Shown piece after piece: positions 53,280 to 62,401 of a DNA stretch of 64,000 nt. Each line of letters starts with the position of its first letter. Position 1 is the first letter of the stretch. The translations under genes and the position numbers were made by a program. This DNA is from Bradyrhizobium guangzhouense. GTDB taxonomy: Bacteria; Pseudomonadota; Alphaproteobacteria; Rhizobiales; Xanthobacteraceae. The stretch is taken from contig NZ_CP030053.1 in NCBI RefSeq assembly GCF_004114955.1, positions 5,828,001 through 5,892,000 of the forward strand, written 5' to 3'. Below the pieces are notes generated by a model. It was not told the origin of the DNA and ran no database searches. It saw only the letters and a program-made list of their open reading frames with translations.

Positions 53280-54058
53280 AAAAGCCGACACGCCGCCGCC
53301 CCTCCGGCAACGTCATCCCCATGACCCCGAATAAGGGACACGACGAGCATCAGGAGAAGCCTCCCGGCACGGTCCTCGTCGACCGCGTCTACGACCGCGG
53401 TCTCGGCCGGTTCGAGGATGAGCCCGACGAGATGGAGGACAACTTCTACCTGGACCAGGAGGAGGACGCGGCGGCGGCGGCGGACGGCGACCGCCCGGAC
53501 GCGGTGACGGCAATCGTCGCAGCCACGTTCGAGGCGGCTACGACGCCGGAGCAGCGGCGCAGGCTCCGTCATAACCAGTCGATGTGCGCCATCATCCATG
53601 TGCCGAGTCCGGCGTGGGTTCTGCCCGTGTCGGTCTACTTCCGATCCGAGTTCGGCGAGCGCTGGCAGCAGCACACCCGACACGTTGCCCTTCCGAACGA
53701 AAAGAACTTCTCGACCAGCTCGGCTGCGGTCTCCCTCGCCTTGTCGGCGGGCCAGTCCGTGGCAGGCATCGCGGCCGACGTCGGCTTGCTCCCCCGATCG
53801 CTGATTGGCGCTGCCGACGTGACGATCCGGCTCCCGTCCCCGAACGCGGCCATACTGAGGATCGCGATCGGCCGGTTCGCGAAGCGGGCCCCCGCCGAGA
53901 TCGGCGACACCGTCACGGCGGGGCTCGACCTCCCCGACCTCGTTGCTGCGTTCCGGCCAGGCGCCGGCCCCGCCCGGATCGTGCAGCGGCTCGCCGCGGC
54001 GGCCGCCGCGCTGCAGGTCTATGCCGAACTCAGGGAGGCACCGCCATGCTCGTCGTGA
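53276..54058 (+). CDS. Hypothetical protein with acidic N-terminal region
   Basis: 260 residues. A basic start (MKKPTRRRPSG) is followed by a very acidic stretch around residues 40-75 (FEDEPDEMEDNFYLDQEEDA), then a globular part with FRSEFGERWQQHTRHVALPN and repeated Ala-rich helices at the end. It could be the N-terminal part of a larger ATPase-type protein, but no P-loop is present. It is coupled to both neighbours: overlaps of 4 bp upstream and 13 bp downstream. No function assigned. Confidence 0.6.
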   Translation: MKKPTRRRPSGNVIPMTPNKGHDEHQEKPPGTVLVDRVYDRGLGRFEDEPDEMEDNFYLDQEEDAAAAADGDRPDAVTAIVAATFEAATTPEQRRRLRHNQSMCAIIHVPSPAWVLPVSVYFRSEFGERWQQHTRHVALPNEKNFSTSSAAVSLALSAGQSVAGIAADVGLLPRSLIGAADVTIRLPSPNAAILRIAIGRFAKRAPAEIGDTVTAGLDLPDLVAAFRPGAGPARIVQRLAAAAAALQVYAELREAPPCSS

Positions 54059-54312
54059 CCATCGAGGTTCATCCCGCCGGCATCCGGGCCCTGCGCCGAA
54101 CGGTCGGGGCACTGCGCATCGGCAACGTCAGCGACCTGGCCAGCATTTCGGACTACCGGGTCTTCGCCATGCAGTCGGCCAACCCCCTGACCGGTGAGGC
54201 AGCCGGCGCGGCCGAATTCATGGTCCTCGGCCACGACCGCCGGCAGCAGGTCTGGCCACTGCTGCGGCGCGCCTGCGAGGAGGCCATGAAGGCCGACTGG
54301 GTCGAGTTCTAG
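54046..54312 (+). CDS. Small hypothetical protein
   Basis: 88 residues starting at an ATG with GGGAGG 8 bases upstream. Begins MLVVTIEVHPAGIRALRRTV and ends with RRQQVWPLLRRACEEAMKAD, an alpha/beta composition without known motif. It is the last gene of the accessory block before the long gene-free segment. Confidence 0.6.
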   Translation: MLVVTIEVHPAGIRALRRTVGALRIGNVSDLASISDYRVFAMQSANPLTGEAAGAAEFMVLGHDRRQQVWPLLRRACEEAMKADWVEF

Positions 54313-54459
54313 GAGGTCCGGAGAGAGCGAAATGTACCGTACGCCGTTCGACCTTCGTCCAACCGAGAGGGCTACCCCGGCGCCAATTCCGAGCGTGCGG
54401 GGGGCGATCTCGGCCGCAACGGGGCCCGGATCCGGACCTTCAAGCTGGTTTTCCACCGG

Positions 54460-54468
54460 TTATCCACA
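54460..54468 (+). promoter_or_regulatory. DnaA-box consensus
   Basis: TTATCCACA, an exact match to the DnaA binding consensus, preceded by the related TTTTCCACC 11 bases upstream. A single box is weak evidence for an origin. It lies 118 bp left of the large palindrome. Confidence 0.4.
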
Positions 54469-54585
54469 GTATTCGCCGGCCTCCTCGGGACGGTCCTCGG
54501 CTCGTTTCGAGGGGCCGGAAAACCGGGCACGCGGACCCCAGCGGCGGGGCGTCCGGCGGCGGCACGGACCGACCGGACTCTTGGA

Positions 54586-54673
54586 CAGGATTTCAAGGAC
54601 TCGAAATTCCAGATTTTCGATCCGCGGCCGCGGAGCGAAAAATTCCGCGAACCGTCGAATCCTTGAAATCCTG
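54586..54673. repeat. 88-bp imperfect palindrome
   Basis: Outer arms of 19 bp match at 18 positions (CAGGATTTCAAGGACTCGA at 54586-54604 against TCGAATCCTTGAAATCCTG at 54655-54673). The inner part pairs as well, with ATTTTCG.TCCGCGG facing CCGCGGAGCGAAAAAT around the centre CCGCGGCCGCGG. The left arm also contains GACTCGA, like the transposase-binding repeats near 31164. Confidence 0.75.
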
Positions 54674-55142
54674 CGCGCCGATTCCCGGCTCCGGCGGGCG
54701 CGGACGGGCCGGCAGAAGGGGGCCGACCCGCCCTGAACCGGGGCCCGCCCGCCCTGAACCGGGTCCGGAGCTGGCCGAAACGGGCGGTTCGCAGCCCTTA
54801 AGCGACCGAAACCTACTCGACTCCAGAAACAGCGATCGTCATGGTCGCGCCCGTAACCGAAACCCAAGGCCCGACGAAAGGAGAACGGACGACCCCTAGG
54901 GGCCAAAAACGAAAAGCGACCCTGCGCCAACAGGGCCGCCCTTCGTTCGGGGGTAGCCAGCCTACGAGAGAACCGGACAACCGCCTTCACAGACACCCGC
55001 ACCAGAGCAGCTCGGCGCGGGGAAGGCAAGGCCGCGCGCCGTCCGGATTCTCCCAGATCCCCGCAATTCACCCCCGACGCCGGAAAAAGACCTTTCCGGC
55101 GGACGGCGGAGTATTGCCCGGGCCGGCTAGTCCGAAGCCGCC

Positions 55143-55877
55143 ATGTCGAAGCAGCGCCCCCATCTCGAGTCCGCAAGGATCGTGCGCGCCGAAGGCGGTG
55201 GGCCGATCAGGACTGTCATCCAGGCCGTCCTGAAGAGGCCGACCGGCGAGTTCCCGTCGCTGAAGGCGGGACGGCCGCTGCCGTGGGAGAGCATCGCCGA
55301 GCGGCACTTCATCTGGGTGTGCGAAGCGGACTGGGACGTGCGCGCGTTCATGATGCAGCCGATGCGGATGGAATTCCGCATGAGCGACGGCCGCACGCTC
55401 GTCTATTTCCCCGACTGCGAGCGCCTCCTCGCCAGCACCGCGATCGAGATCATCGAAATCAAGCGTTCGGACGACGAGCACCGGCGCGACCCCGAATACA
55501 GCTTCAAGCTCTGGCTGGCCAAGCGCGTGTGCAAGCTCCGCGGCTGGAATTTCCGGATCCTCTCGGCCGAGACCTATCTGGCCGAGGGCCACCGCCTGGC
55601 CAACGCCCGGTTGATCCGGATGGACCGCTTCGCCGCGATCTCGTCTCAGGACTACCTCCGTCTTGGCGAAGCCTTCCGCCTCGCCGACGGCACGATGCCG
55701 TGGGGCGCGGTCGTCACCACGCTCAGCCGCACCGACGACGAGTGGAGCCCGCAGGGCCTGGCGCGCCTGCGCGCACTGATCGTCCGCCGCCACGTGCGCG
55801 TCGACATCACCCGCCGGATCACCCAGCAGACGCCGGTCGTCCTGACCGAAAGCGCCGCGATCAAGCTCGGCAAGTAG
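55143..55877 (+). CDS. tnsA: TnsA-type transposon endonuclease
   Basis: 244 residues, the size of Tn7 TnsA. The nuclease core shows WESIAERHFIWV (Glu53), LVYFPDCE (Asp91) and IIEIKRSD (Glu105-x-Lys107), the PD-(D/E)xK set used to cut the 5' ends of the element, giving cut-and-paste transposition. A C-terminal winged-helix-like region follows (GTMPWGAVVTTLS onward). tnsB starts 10 bp after the stop. It has no ATG alternative nearby; the first gene of the operon. Confidence 0.85.
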   Translation: MSKQRPHLESARIVRAEGGGPIRTVIQAVLKRPTGEFPSLKAGRPLPWESIAERHFIWVCEADWDVRAFMMQPMRMEFRMSDGRTLVYFPDCERLLASTAIEIIEIKRSDDEHRRDPEYSFKLWLAKRVCKLRGWNFRILSAETYLAEGHRLANARLIRMDRFAAISSQDYLRLGEAFRLADGTMPWGAVVTTLSRTDDEWSPQGLARLRALIVRRHVRVDITRRITQQTPVVLTESAAIKLGK

Positions 55878-55887
55878 GGAGCGCTGC

Positions 55888-58272
55888 ATGTCTTCGCTCG
55901 ACATCAGGAAAGGCGAGCTGTTCCACCACGCCGAGAAGGGACTGATCCGCTTCGACCGCTGGCGGGCCTACAACGTCATGTGCTTCGAGGAGGAGACGGA
56001 CGGCACCCCGGTCAAGATTCCAGAGCACAAGTTCCTCGAACTGCATACGCTGCGGAAGATCCGGAAGATCGAGCAGGACCGCGACGGCCATCCGATCGAA
56101 CTCCGCGAATTCGGTCCGGACGAATTGTGGACGGACTCTTCGGACGCGGACCAGGCGAAGCTCACGCCGGAGGGGCGCGCAGCGCTCGCCCGTCAGTTCT
56201 ACACAATCAAGGCCGACGAAGAAGGCACCGGCCTCGGTGGCAAGGCCCTGCAGACGCTTATTAGCCGGTGGCGTCCCGTCGTCCGGCAGCTCCGATACGA
56301 AACCGACGAATTGCGTGAGGGCAAGAATCCGGAGCCCTATCGAGTCGAGGTCGCGCGGCTCCGCCACTGCATCAAGTTCTGCGGCCGGCCGGGCGCGCGG
56401 CCGCTCGAAGCGTTCCGGGACAACCGCGGCAAGAATTCGAAGCGCCGTCTTGCCGACGAGGTCGAGAACGAAATCCCGAAGGTCATCGATTATTTCTACG
56501 GCGCTTGCAACCGGGACTACAACGACGCGCACGGCGAGCTGCGCGAGGCGATCAAGGAGCTGAACAAGAAGCGTTCCGCAGACGATCAGCTCAAGTTGCC
56601 GCGACTGGAGGTGCTCCGCCGCCGCATCGACGAGGCTCTGACCTTCGATAACTGGGCCCGCAAGACTTCGCGCAGCGAAGCCTGGCGCAAGCTTCACGGC
56701 CACCGCGAGCACATCACTGCGGAGCTGCCGCTCGAGCTCGCCATCATCGATACTACGCCGCTCGACGTCCATGTGCTCGACAGCAAACTGCTGCTGCCGC
56801 TCGGGCGGCCCTATCTGACCGTCTGCCTCGACGTCTACAGCCGGATGGTCCTGGGATTCTTCGTCACGTTCGAGCCCCCGTCGCTCTACTCCGTGCTGGC
56901 GACGCTCAAGCGCGTCAACCGCCACAAGGGGTACATGCAGAAGCTGTACCCGCAGATCAAGCGGCCGTGGGACGGCTGGGGTCGGCCCACCGAGATACTC
57001 CTGGACCGCGACTGGGCGCACCAGTCGCCCTCGTTCCAGCACTCGATGGCGAACCTGGGCACCGAAGTCCACTACGCCCCGGCGGATACGCCGCAGTACA
57101 AGGCAGTCTGCGAGCGCTGGTTCGACAGCCTCAACAAAGGCCTGATCCACAAGCTCGCCGGCGCGGTCCGCTACAACGTCTACGTCATGCGTCAGGTTGG
57201 CCTCAATCCTTCAAAGGATGCGCTGATCACGCTCGAAGACCTCAACGAGCTCCTCCACGAATTCATCGACGTCTACAACTACCGTCCCCACGACGGAATC
57301 GACGCGATCCCCGCCCGGAAGTGGCAGGAAGGTCTCGTCATCCAGCGCCGCAGCTTCATCAGCGACGTCGCGGCCCTCGACCACGTCCTCGGCCAGGTTC
57401 ACACCGCCACGATCAGCGGCAACGGCATCAAGTTCAAGAACATGCGCTGGCACGACGAGGCCACGACCAGCATGCTCCTGGACGATCTCGTCCGCTTCGA
57501 GAAGAAGCGCTCTCAGGACCTGCGCACATTCGGCCAGTCGCGCGCACGCGTCGTCGTCAAGTTCAATCCAGCGGATGCCTCCTCCATCAGCGTCTGGAAT
57601 CGCGGGGGCGAGCCCAAGGGTTACTGGGTGACGATGCCCAACGTGAATGCCGAAGCCCTGAAGGGCATGTCGTTCTGGCATCTCGACCGGATCCGGGAAT
57701 TCTCGAAGGAAAAAGATCTCGAGTTCAGCCCAGAAGAGGATCGCTGGGAGGCCCAGAACAGGCTCCGCAAGCACTGGGAGACGCTCGCCGGCCAGATGCC
57801 GATGCGCCAGGCCCGCCAGGCGCGCCGCGGACTCGGCTGGTCGCTCGGCCAGTTCGACGACACCACGACCAACGAACTCCCCGACATCACCTTGGACAAC
57901 ATCACCGACGCCGTGGCGGAAGCGTCGACCGCCGGCCTCAACAAGGTCGAGCCGGAAGGCGTGCCCGACCATGTCGCCGCCGAGCTCCTCGACCGGGACA
58001 ACACTCCGAACAAGGGCCGCACGCCCAGCAAGTCCGCTATCGCGAAAACCAAGCGCACGAAGGCACGCAACAAAGCCGAAGCCGAACAGGCCGACCACGA
58101 GGCGTACGTCAAGGAGCGGCGGGGCGATCCAACCGGCGACCCCAAGGCGCGCGGCACTCCCGTGATCGAGGACGACGACTTCGACGACGACGGCTGGAGC
58201 GAGACCGACGCTCCGATCACCGCACCCACCGAACCACCGAACGACGAAACCGCAGCCGACGAAGGCTGGTAG
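55888..58272 (+). CDS. tnsB: TnsB-type DDE transposase
   Basis: 794 residues. The RNase H-like core carries LAIIDTTPLD (Asp288), EILLDRDWAH (Asp373) and KAVCERWFDSLN (Glu409), giving a complete DDE triad. An N-terminal region with helix-turn-helix character lies before it, and a Mu-type beta-barrel domain (about residues 505-650, with GNGIKFKNMRWHDEA and VVVKFNPADASSISVWNR) follows. The tail is long, basic and then acidic. TnsB binds the ends and joins their 3' strands to target DNA. The C-terminal domain is duplicated as a separate gene just downstream. Confidence 0.92.
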   Translation: MSSLDIRKGELFHHAEKGLIRFDRWRAYNVMCFEEETDGTPVKIPEHKFLELHTLRKIRKIEQDRDGHPIELREFGPDELWTDSSDADQAKLTPEGRAALARQFYTIKADEEGTGLGGKALQTLISRWRPVVRQLRYETDELREGKNPEPYRVEVARLRHCIKFCGRPGARPLEAFRDNRGKNSKRRLADEVENEIPKVIDYFYGACNRDYNDAHGELREAIKELNKKRSADDQLKLPRLEVLRRRIDEALTFDNWARKTSRSEAWRKLHGHREHITAELPLELAIIDTTPLDVHVLDSKLLLPLGRPYLTVCLDVYSRMVLGFFVTFEPPSLYSVLATLKRVNRHKGYMQKLYPQIKRPWDGWGRPTEILLDRDWAHQSPSFQHSMANLGTEVHYAPADTPQYKAVCERWFDSLNKGLIHKLAGAVRYNVYVMRQVGLNPSKDALITLEDLNELLHEFIDVYNYRPHDGIDAIPARKWQEGLVIQRRSFISDVAALDHVLGQVHTATISGNGIKFKNMRWHDEATTSMLLDDLVRFEKKRSQDLRTFGQSRARVVVKFNPADASSISVWNRGGEPKGYWVTMPNVNAEALKGMSFWHLDRIREFSKEKDLEFSPEEDRWEAQNRLRKHWETLAGQMPMRQARQARRGLGWSLGQFDDTTTNELPDITLDNITDAVAEASTAGLNKVEPEGVPDHVAAELLDRDNTPNKGRTPSKSAIAKTKRTKARNKAEAEQADHEAYVKERRGDPTGDPKARGTPVIEDDDFDDDGWSETDAPITAPTEPPNDETAADEGW

Positions 58273-58290
58273 CAGCGAAAGGACTGACGA

Positions 58291-58992
58291 ATGCGCAAGT
58301 TCATCACCAACATCATCGAGCGGGTGAGCCGCTTCATCGGCCGCCGGCCGCACGTGGCGGCCGACCCGATGCTCTGCACGGTCGACGGCGAATCCGGCAT
58401 CCGGATTCCGCCGGGCCGGCTCGATACCGCCCTCCTCACCTCAGCCGGCATCCGCATCAATGGCATCCGCTATCACGATGCCGCGCTCGCCGAACTGCCG
58501 CTGAAATCCGGCTCTTCGAGGAGGATCCCGATCAAGTGGGATCCGAGCGACGCCTCGTACATCAAGGTCCTGGATCGCGCACTCCCCGGTGAGATCAAGT
58601 GGATCACGGTGCAGGCGGTCGACCTCCCGACGAAGATGTCGTTCGCGGAATACGCGCGGCTCCGTGAGTTCGCGAGATCGCAGGGGATCGCCTTCGGCAC
58701 CGAGACCGAGCGCTCCGAAGCATTGGAGCGACTGAAGAGCCATTGGGAGAGGCTGGCCGGATTGTCCCCGTTGCGCGCCCACCGGATCGCGAGCGAGTGG
58801 GACGGCCCGGTCGCGGACGAGATCGATACCCTCCCGGCTACCGAGGACATGCCGCTCGCGCCGGAATCGCGCCCTCGCGCACGCAAGCCCCGCAAGGCCG
58901 CGCTCCTCAAGGCCAAGCGCACCAAGAGCCGCAAGGCGGCCGAAGCGAAGACCAAGGTCCCCACCCGCATTTCCCGCGCCAAGCGCAAGTAA
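58291..58992 (+). CDS. Stand-alone paralogue of the TnsB C-terminal (Mu-type) domain
   Basis: 233 residues, no catalytic core. Residues 54-165 align with TnsB 510-635: INGIRYHDAAL faces FKNMRWHDEAT, IPIKWDPSDASYIKVLDR faces VVVKFNPADASSISVWNR, MSFAEYARLREF faces MSFWHLDRIREF, and LKSHWERLAG faces LRKHWETLAG. A Lys/Arg-rich tail follows (KAALLKAKRTKSRKAAEAK), also like the TnsB tail. It has a good ribosome site (AAAGGAC) and sits 18 bp behind tnsB and 12 bp before tnsC. A role as accessory DNA- or TnsC-contacting subunit is inferred. It may form a pair with the lone integrase core at 62402. Confidence 0.82.
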   Translation: MRKFITNIIERVSRFIGRRPHVAADPMLCTVDGESGIRIPPGRLDTALLTSAGIRINGIRYHDAALAELPLKSGSSRRIPIKWDPSDASYIKVLDRALPGEIKWITVQAVDLPTKMSFAEYARLREFARSQGIAFGTETERSEALERLKSHWERLAGLSPLRAHRIASEWDGPVADEIDTLPATEDMPLAPESRPRARKPRKAALLKAKRTKSRKAAEAKTKVPTRISRAKRK

Positions 58993-59004
58993 CAGGAGCA
59001 ACCC

Positions 59005-60045
59005 ATGCAGGACGGCATCAAGCGGCTCAGCATCTTCGACGGAAACATCATCGAACACCCCCGGCTCGGCAAGTTCCGCGAGAAGATCCGGTGGCTGCTC
59101 GGGAACACGAGCAGCGTGGTCCACACGAACGAGGCCCGACGCGCGGCGGCCAAGGGCCGCCCCTGCAAGATGCGGGAGCTCTGGGTGCTCCCGATCATCG
59201 GGCCCAGCGGCGCGATGAAGTCGACCTCGATCGGCAAGGTCGTCGACGAGATCAACGCCGACCCCAGCTTCGCCGAAGACGACATTCCCGTGCTCCTCGT
59301 GACGATGCGCGGCGTCAGGACCCCGCGCGCCTTCCTCTCGCTGGTGCTCGAAAGCTACGGCGACGCCGCCCAGGAGATCATCCCCGGATCCGGCCCGATC
59401 AACGCGCAGGTCGTGGTCAGGAGCATCTACGAGATCGCGCGGACCAAGCGCACGCTCCTGCTCGTCATCGACGAAGCGCACGAACTGCTCCGCCACGACG
59501 GCGGCAAGACCGGCCACAACATGGCGATGTTGCTCAAGACGATGGTCAACGAGGGCATCTTCAGCGTCGTCCTGGTCGGGACCAAAGAGATGCTCGGCCT
59601 CTTCCGCTCGAAGGAGCTCAAGTCCCGCACGGTCGCGGACGAGGATGCCACCCTGCTCCCGTTCGACATCAAGAAGGAGGCGGATCGGAACTATTTCTTC
59701 AAGTTTTTGCAGCGCGTCGAGGACGAGATGGTGAAGCGCGGCGTCGTCGACGAGCCGCTCGGCTGGGTGTCGACGATCGAGGATCGCGCGAAGATCTACG
59801 ACATGTGCGACGGCGTGCCCGGCATCGCATGCCGGGTGCTCCGCATGGCGCTCGAACGCGCACTGCGTCTGGGCCGCACTTCGATCGAGTGGCCGGACTT
59901 CGAGAGCGCCTTCCGGGCGTTCAACGCCACCGAGCCGCGCCCGCTGTTCGACCCCTTCGCCGAAGGGCCGAGGAAGGAGACGCTCGGCCGCCTGAAGGCT
60001 GAGGCCGCTGCCAAGACCAAGCGCGGCGGCAAGGACGCGGCATGA
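59005..60045 (+). CDS. tnsC: TnsC/TniB-type AAA+ transposition regulator
   Basis: 346 residues. TnsC connects the target selector to the transposase through ATP-dependent filaments. Walker B is canonical (LLLVIDEAHELL, residues 151-162). Walker A reads GPSGAMKST at 66-74, with Met in place of the Gly that normally precedes the Lys; the codons (ggc gcg atg aag tcg) leave no doubt. This could change nucleotide affinity. Later FRSKELKSR and the sensor region DGVPGIACRVLRMAL fit the family. The stop overlaps the tniQ start (ATGA). Confidence 0.9.
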   Translation: MQDGIKRLSIFDGNIIEHPRLGKFREKIRWLLGNTSSVVHTNEARRAAAKGRPCKMRELWVLPIIGPSGAMKSTSIGKVVDEINADPSFAEDDIPVLLVTMRGVRTPRAFLSLVLESYGDAAQEIIPGSGPINAQVVVRSIYEIARTKRTLLLVIDEAHELLRHDGGKTGHNMAMLLKTMVNEGIFSVVLVGTKEMLGLFRSKELKSRTVADEDATLLPFDIKKEADRNYFFKFLQRVEDEMVKRGVVDEPLGWVSTIEDRAKIYDMCDGVPGIACRVLRMALERALRLGRTSIEWPDFESAFRAFNATEPRPLFDPFAEGPRKETLGRLKAEAAAKTKRGGKDAA

Positions 60046-62381
60046 CGCTCGCGAGCCCGCCCAAGAAGTTCGTCGCCACGGTTGGGGCGCCGTACATCGA
60101 CGAGAGCCTGCGCGGCTATCTTGGCCGCGCGCTGTCGGTCACCGCCGTCAGGAATCACGCAACCCTGCTCAAGCTCGCTGACGCCACCAAAGGCAACGCG
60201 GTATCTGTGGCGACCACCCTGACCGACCCGGACGAGATCGCGCGCATCGCCACCCTGATCGGATGCACGCCGGAGGACATCGTTTCGCGCACGTACCGCA
60301 CCGGCGTGTTCGCCCACTCCGGCTCCGAAAGCATCGACTTCTTCGGCACCCAGATCCGCCTGCACTTCCGCGAGACCCGGTATCGGCGCGTGTCGCCGCT
60401 GGCGCTGGAGATCTCGCAGCACCACCGCTCGCCCTGGGAGCTCCGCCCCCTCAGCCACGACTTCCAGACCCACGAAAAGACCATCGACACCTGCCCGGCA
60501 TGCAAGCGCAAGCTCGGCTGGCTGCGCGCCGATCTGCCGACCCGCTGCGACAAGTGCGACGTCGATCTGCGCGACTTCCCGCAACCGGTCTTTCCGATCG
60601 AGGACGAAGAAGCCTTCCGTTTCGTGTATGGGCTCGTCGACCCCGATCCGATCAAGAAGGAGGTGGCCCGGCGGCTGCTGCCGGAAGCGTGGCGCGGCTT
60701 CTCGAACGGCGACCTGTTCGAGACCGTCATCGCGCTCGCGTCCGGCCTGATGCTCGACCCGGCCCGGACCGCGAAAAGCGCCCAGGGCCGCGGCAAGAGC
60801 AGCGATCAGTTCGATGCGCTCACGCCCGAGATGCTCGCTCTGGCCGGCCGCGCGATCATCGGCGGCGTGGATGGCTTCGCCGCGCTCGCCGGGCGCCATC
60901 GCGCCGACATGGACAAGCGGCCGCAGCACTATGGACGCCGCAAGGAGCTGGGCGCGCTCGCGTATGTCATCCACGACAAGCACATCGAGCCGAAGATCCG
61001 GGGGCTGCTCGGCGAGATGATCGACGCCGACATGAAATCCACTTCGCGCGACCACTCGCTGCGCAGGGGGGCGGACGCTCACTCCTCGATGCTGTCGATC
61101 CAGCAGCTCTCGGCCACCTTCGGTGTCGAGCGCGCCATTCTGCAGCGCCTCGCCAACAGCGGCCTCGTGCCGGTGGTCCGCGCTCAGACCGTCCGCTCGC
61201 CGGTCCGGATGGCGGTCAACGACGTGCTGCCGTTGCTGCTGCAGATGAAGGACGCCGTCAGCGAAACCGCAGCGGCCGGGCTGCTCGGGCTGCCGCCGAC
61301 CGTGCTGCCGAGCCTCGTGGACCGCGGCCTCATCCGCCGCCTGGACGGACCGGTCTGCGGCCTGGTCGCCGGGTATGCTGGCTACAGCAAGGCCTCGATC
61401 GACGACCTGATGGACAAGGTGTGGTCCGCGGCCCGTCCCGCGGGCGACAAATGCCGCTCGATCGCCGTCGCGGCCCGATGCATCGGCCCCGGCGAGACGC
61501 CCTGGGCGGCGATCATCTCGGCCATCGTCGCCGGCGACGCAGAGATCTTCGACAAGGGCACCAAGCGCCGCAACCTGCGCTTCAGCCTCGCCGTCGAGGA
61601 CATCGACGCCTTCGTCGACGGCGTTTCAGGTCACCTGCACGACAATCCCTCGGACGCGAAACCGCCGGAGTGGATCGCGCAGTCCACCGCCGCCGAAATC
61701 CTGCACGTGAACGTGGCCTTCCTGTCCCGCCTCGCCCACGCCAGGCCGGACCTGCTGGCGCAGCGCGGCCCCAGCTACACGCCCTACTCGACCATCGAGG
61801 TCCACGCGCTCGGCGGCGTCTACATGTTCGTCGCCGAGATCGCCAAGCGCAGCGGGATGCATCCGCGCAAGGTGCCCACCTGGCTGCGGACCAACGGCGT
61901 CGCTCCCGAGATCGCGCTGCAGGAGAACCGCGACTTCGGATACCTCCGCCTCGCCGTCGAGCCACTGCTGACCGAGTTTGTCGACCACATCGCCAATAAG
62001 ACGGCCGCCCTCGCCGAGGCGCCCGAGACAGCCCGCACCAGGTTCATCGCAGCGGTCGCGGCCGGCGCCGGACCGAAAGCGACCGCTGCGGCGATGGGCC
62101 TGCCCTACCGCCAGGCCAAACGCTGGGTCGAGGTCTGGCGCGAAACCGGCGCCGTCGCGGAGCGCAAGCACGGCTACCGCTCGAAGCTCGACGCCCACGA
62201 AGACTTCCTGCGCCATCTCGTCGCCAGCCGTCCGACGATCAAGCTCGCGCAGATCCACGAAGCAGTCACCGGCCAGGGCGTGGACGCCAGCAAGACCGCC
62301 GTCTGGAAGGCGCTCGTGCGCTTCGGCATCGCGCTCGCCGACCGCGACGCCAGGCAGGCCGCGGAATCCTCCCAATCCTAG
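60042..62381 (+). CDS. tniQ: TniQ/TnsD-type target selector with transposase-like HTH tail
   Basis: 779 residues. The N-terminal TniQ domain shows ESLRGYLGRAL, then SHDFQTHEKTIDTCPACKRKLGW with a zinc site (Cys151, 154, 169, 172) and the usual W-LR pattern. The middle 500 residues are helical with repeated HTH-like units (LSIQQLSATFGVERAILQRL, AQSTAAEILHVNVAFLSRL). The last 120 residues (FIAAVAAGAGPKATAAAMGL, RQAKRWVEVWRETGAVAERK, KLDAHEDFLRHLVASRPTIK) have the form of the N-terminal HTH of IS630/IS3-type transposases. The size suits a TnsD-like protein that reads a fixed chromosomal site, here probably the tRNA. Confidence 0.85.
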   Translation: MTLASPPKKFVATVGAPYIDESLRGYLGRALSVTAVRNHATLLKLADATKGNAVSVATTLTDPDEIARIATLIGCTPEDIVSRTYRTGVFAHSGSESIDFFGTQIRLHFRETRYRRVSPLALEISQHHRSPWELRPLSHDFQTHEKTIDTCPACKRKLGWLRADLPTRCDKCDVDLRDFPQPVFPIEDEEAFRFVYGLVDPDPIKKEVARRLLPEAWRGFSNGDLFETVIALASGLMLDPARTAKSAQGRGKSSDQFDALTPEMLALAGRAIIGGVDGFAALAGRHRADMDKRPQHYGRRKELGALAYVIHDKHIEPKIRGLLGEMIDADMKSTSRDHSLRRGADAHSSMLSIQQLSATFGVERAILQRLANSGLVPVVRAQTVRSPVRMAVNDVLPLLLQMKDAVSETAAAGLLGLPPTVLPSLVDRGLIRRLDGPVCGLVAGYAGYSKASIDDLMDKVWSAARPAGDKCRSIAVAARCIGPGETPWAAIISAIVAGDAEIFDKGTKRRNLRFSLAVEDIDAFVDGVSGHLHDNPSDAKPPEWIAQSTAAEILHVNVAFLSRLAHARPDLLAQRGPSYTPYSTIEVHALGGVYMFVAEIAKRSGMHPRKVPTWLRTNGVAPEIALQENRDFGYLRLAVEPLLTEFVDHIANKTAALAEAPETARTRFIAAVAAGAGPKATAAAMGLPYRQAKRWVEVWRETGAVAERKHGYRSKLDAHEDFLRHLVASRPTIKLAQIHEAVTGQGVDASKTAVWKALVRFGIALADRDARQAAESSQS

Positions 62382-62401
62382 CAACCAAGAAAGGAAACCA
62401 T

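Larger units (their letters stand above)
54313..55142. other. 830-bp gene-free segment with repeats, before the transposition operon
   Basis: No credible gene. It contains the perfect DnaA box TTATCCACA (54460-54468), an 88-bp imperfect palindrome (54586-54673), a perfect 16-bp direct repeat CCCGCCCTGAACCGGG at 54727-54742 and 54748-54763 (21-bp period), and short hairpins such as CCGGAAA/TTTCCGG at 55080-55099. The tnsA start follows. Such density of symmetry suggests a regulatory, replication or recombination site. Confidence 0.65.

Noticed and set aside
54586..54673. Right end of the transposon within the palindrome
   Set aside because: No TGT...ACA terminus and no multiple copies of the AACGACTCGAT repeat were found there; only a partial GACTCGA match.
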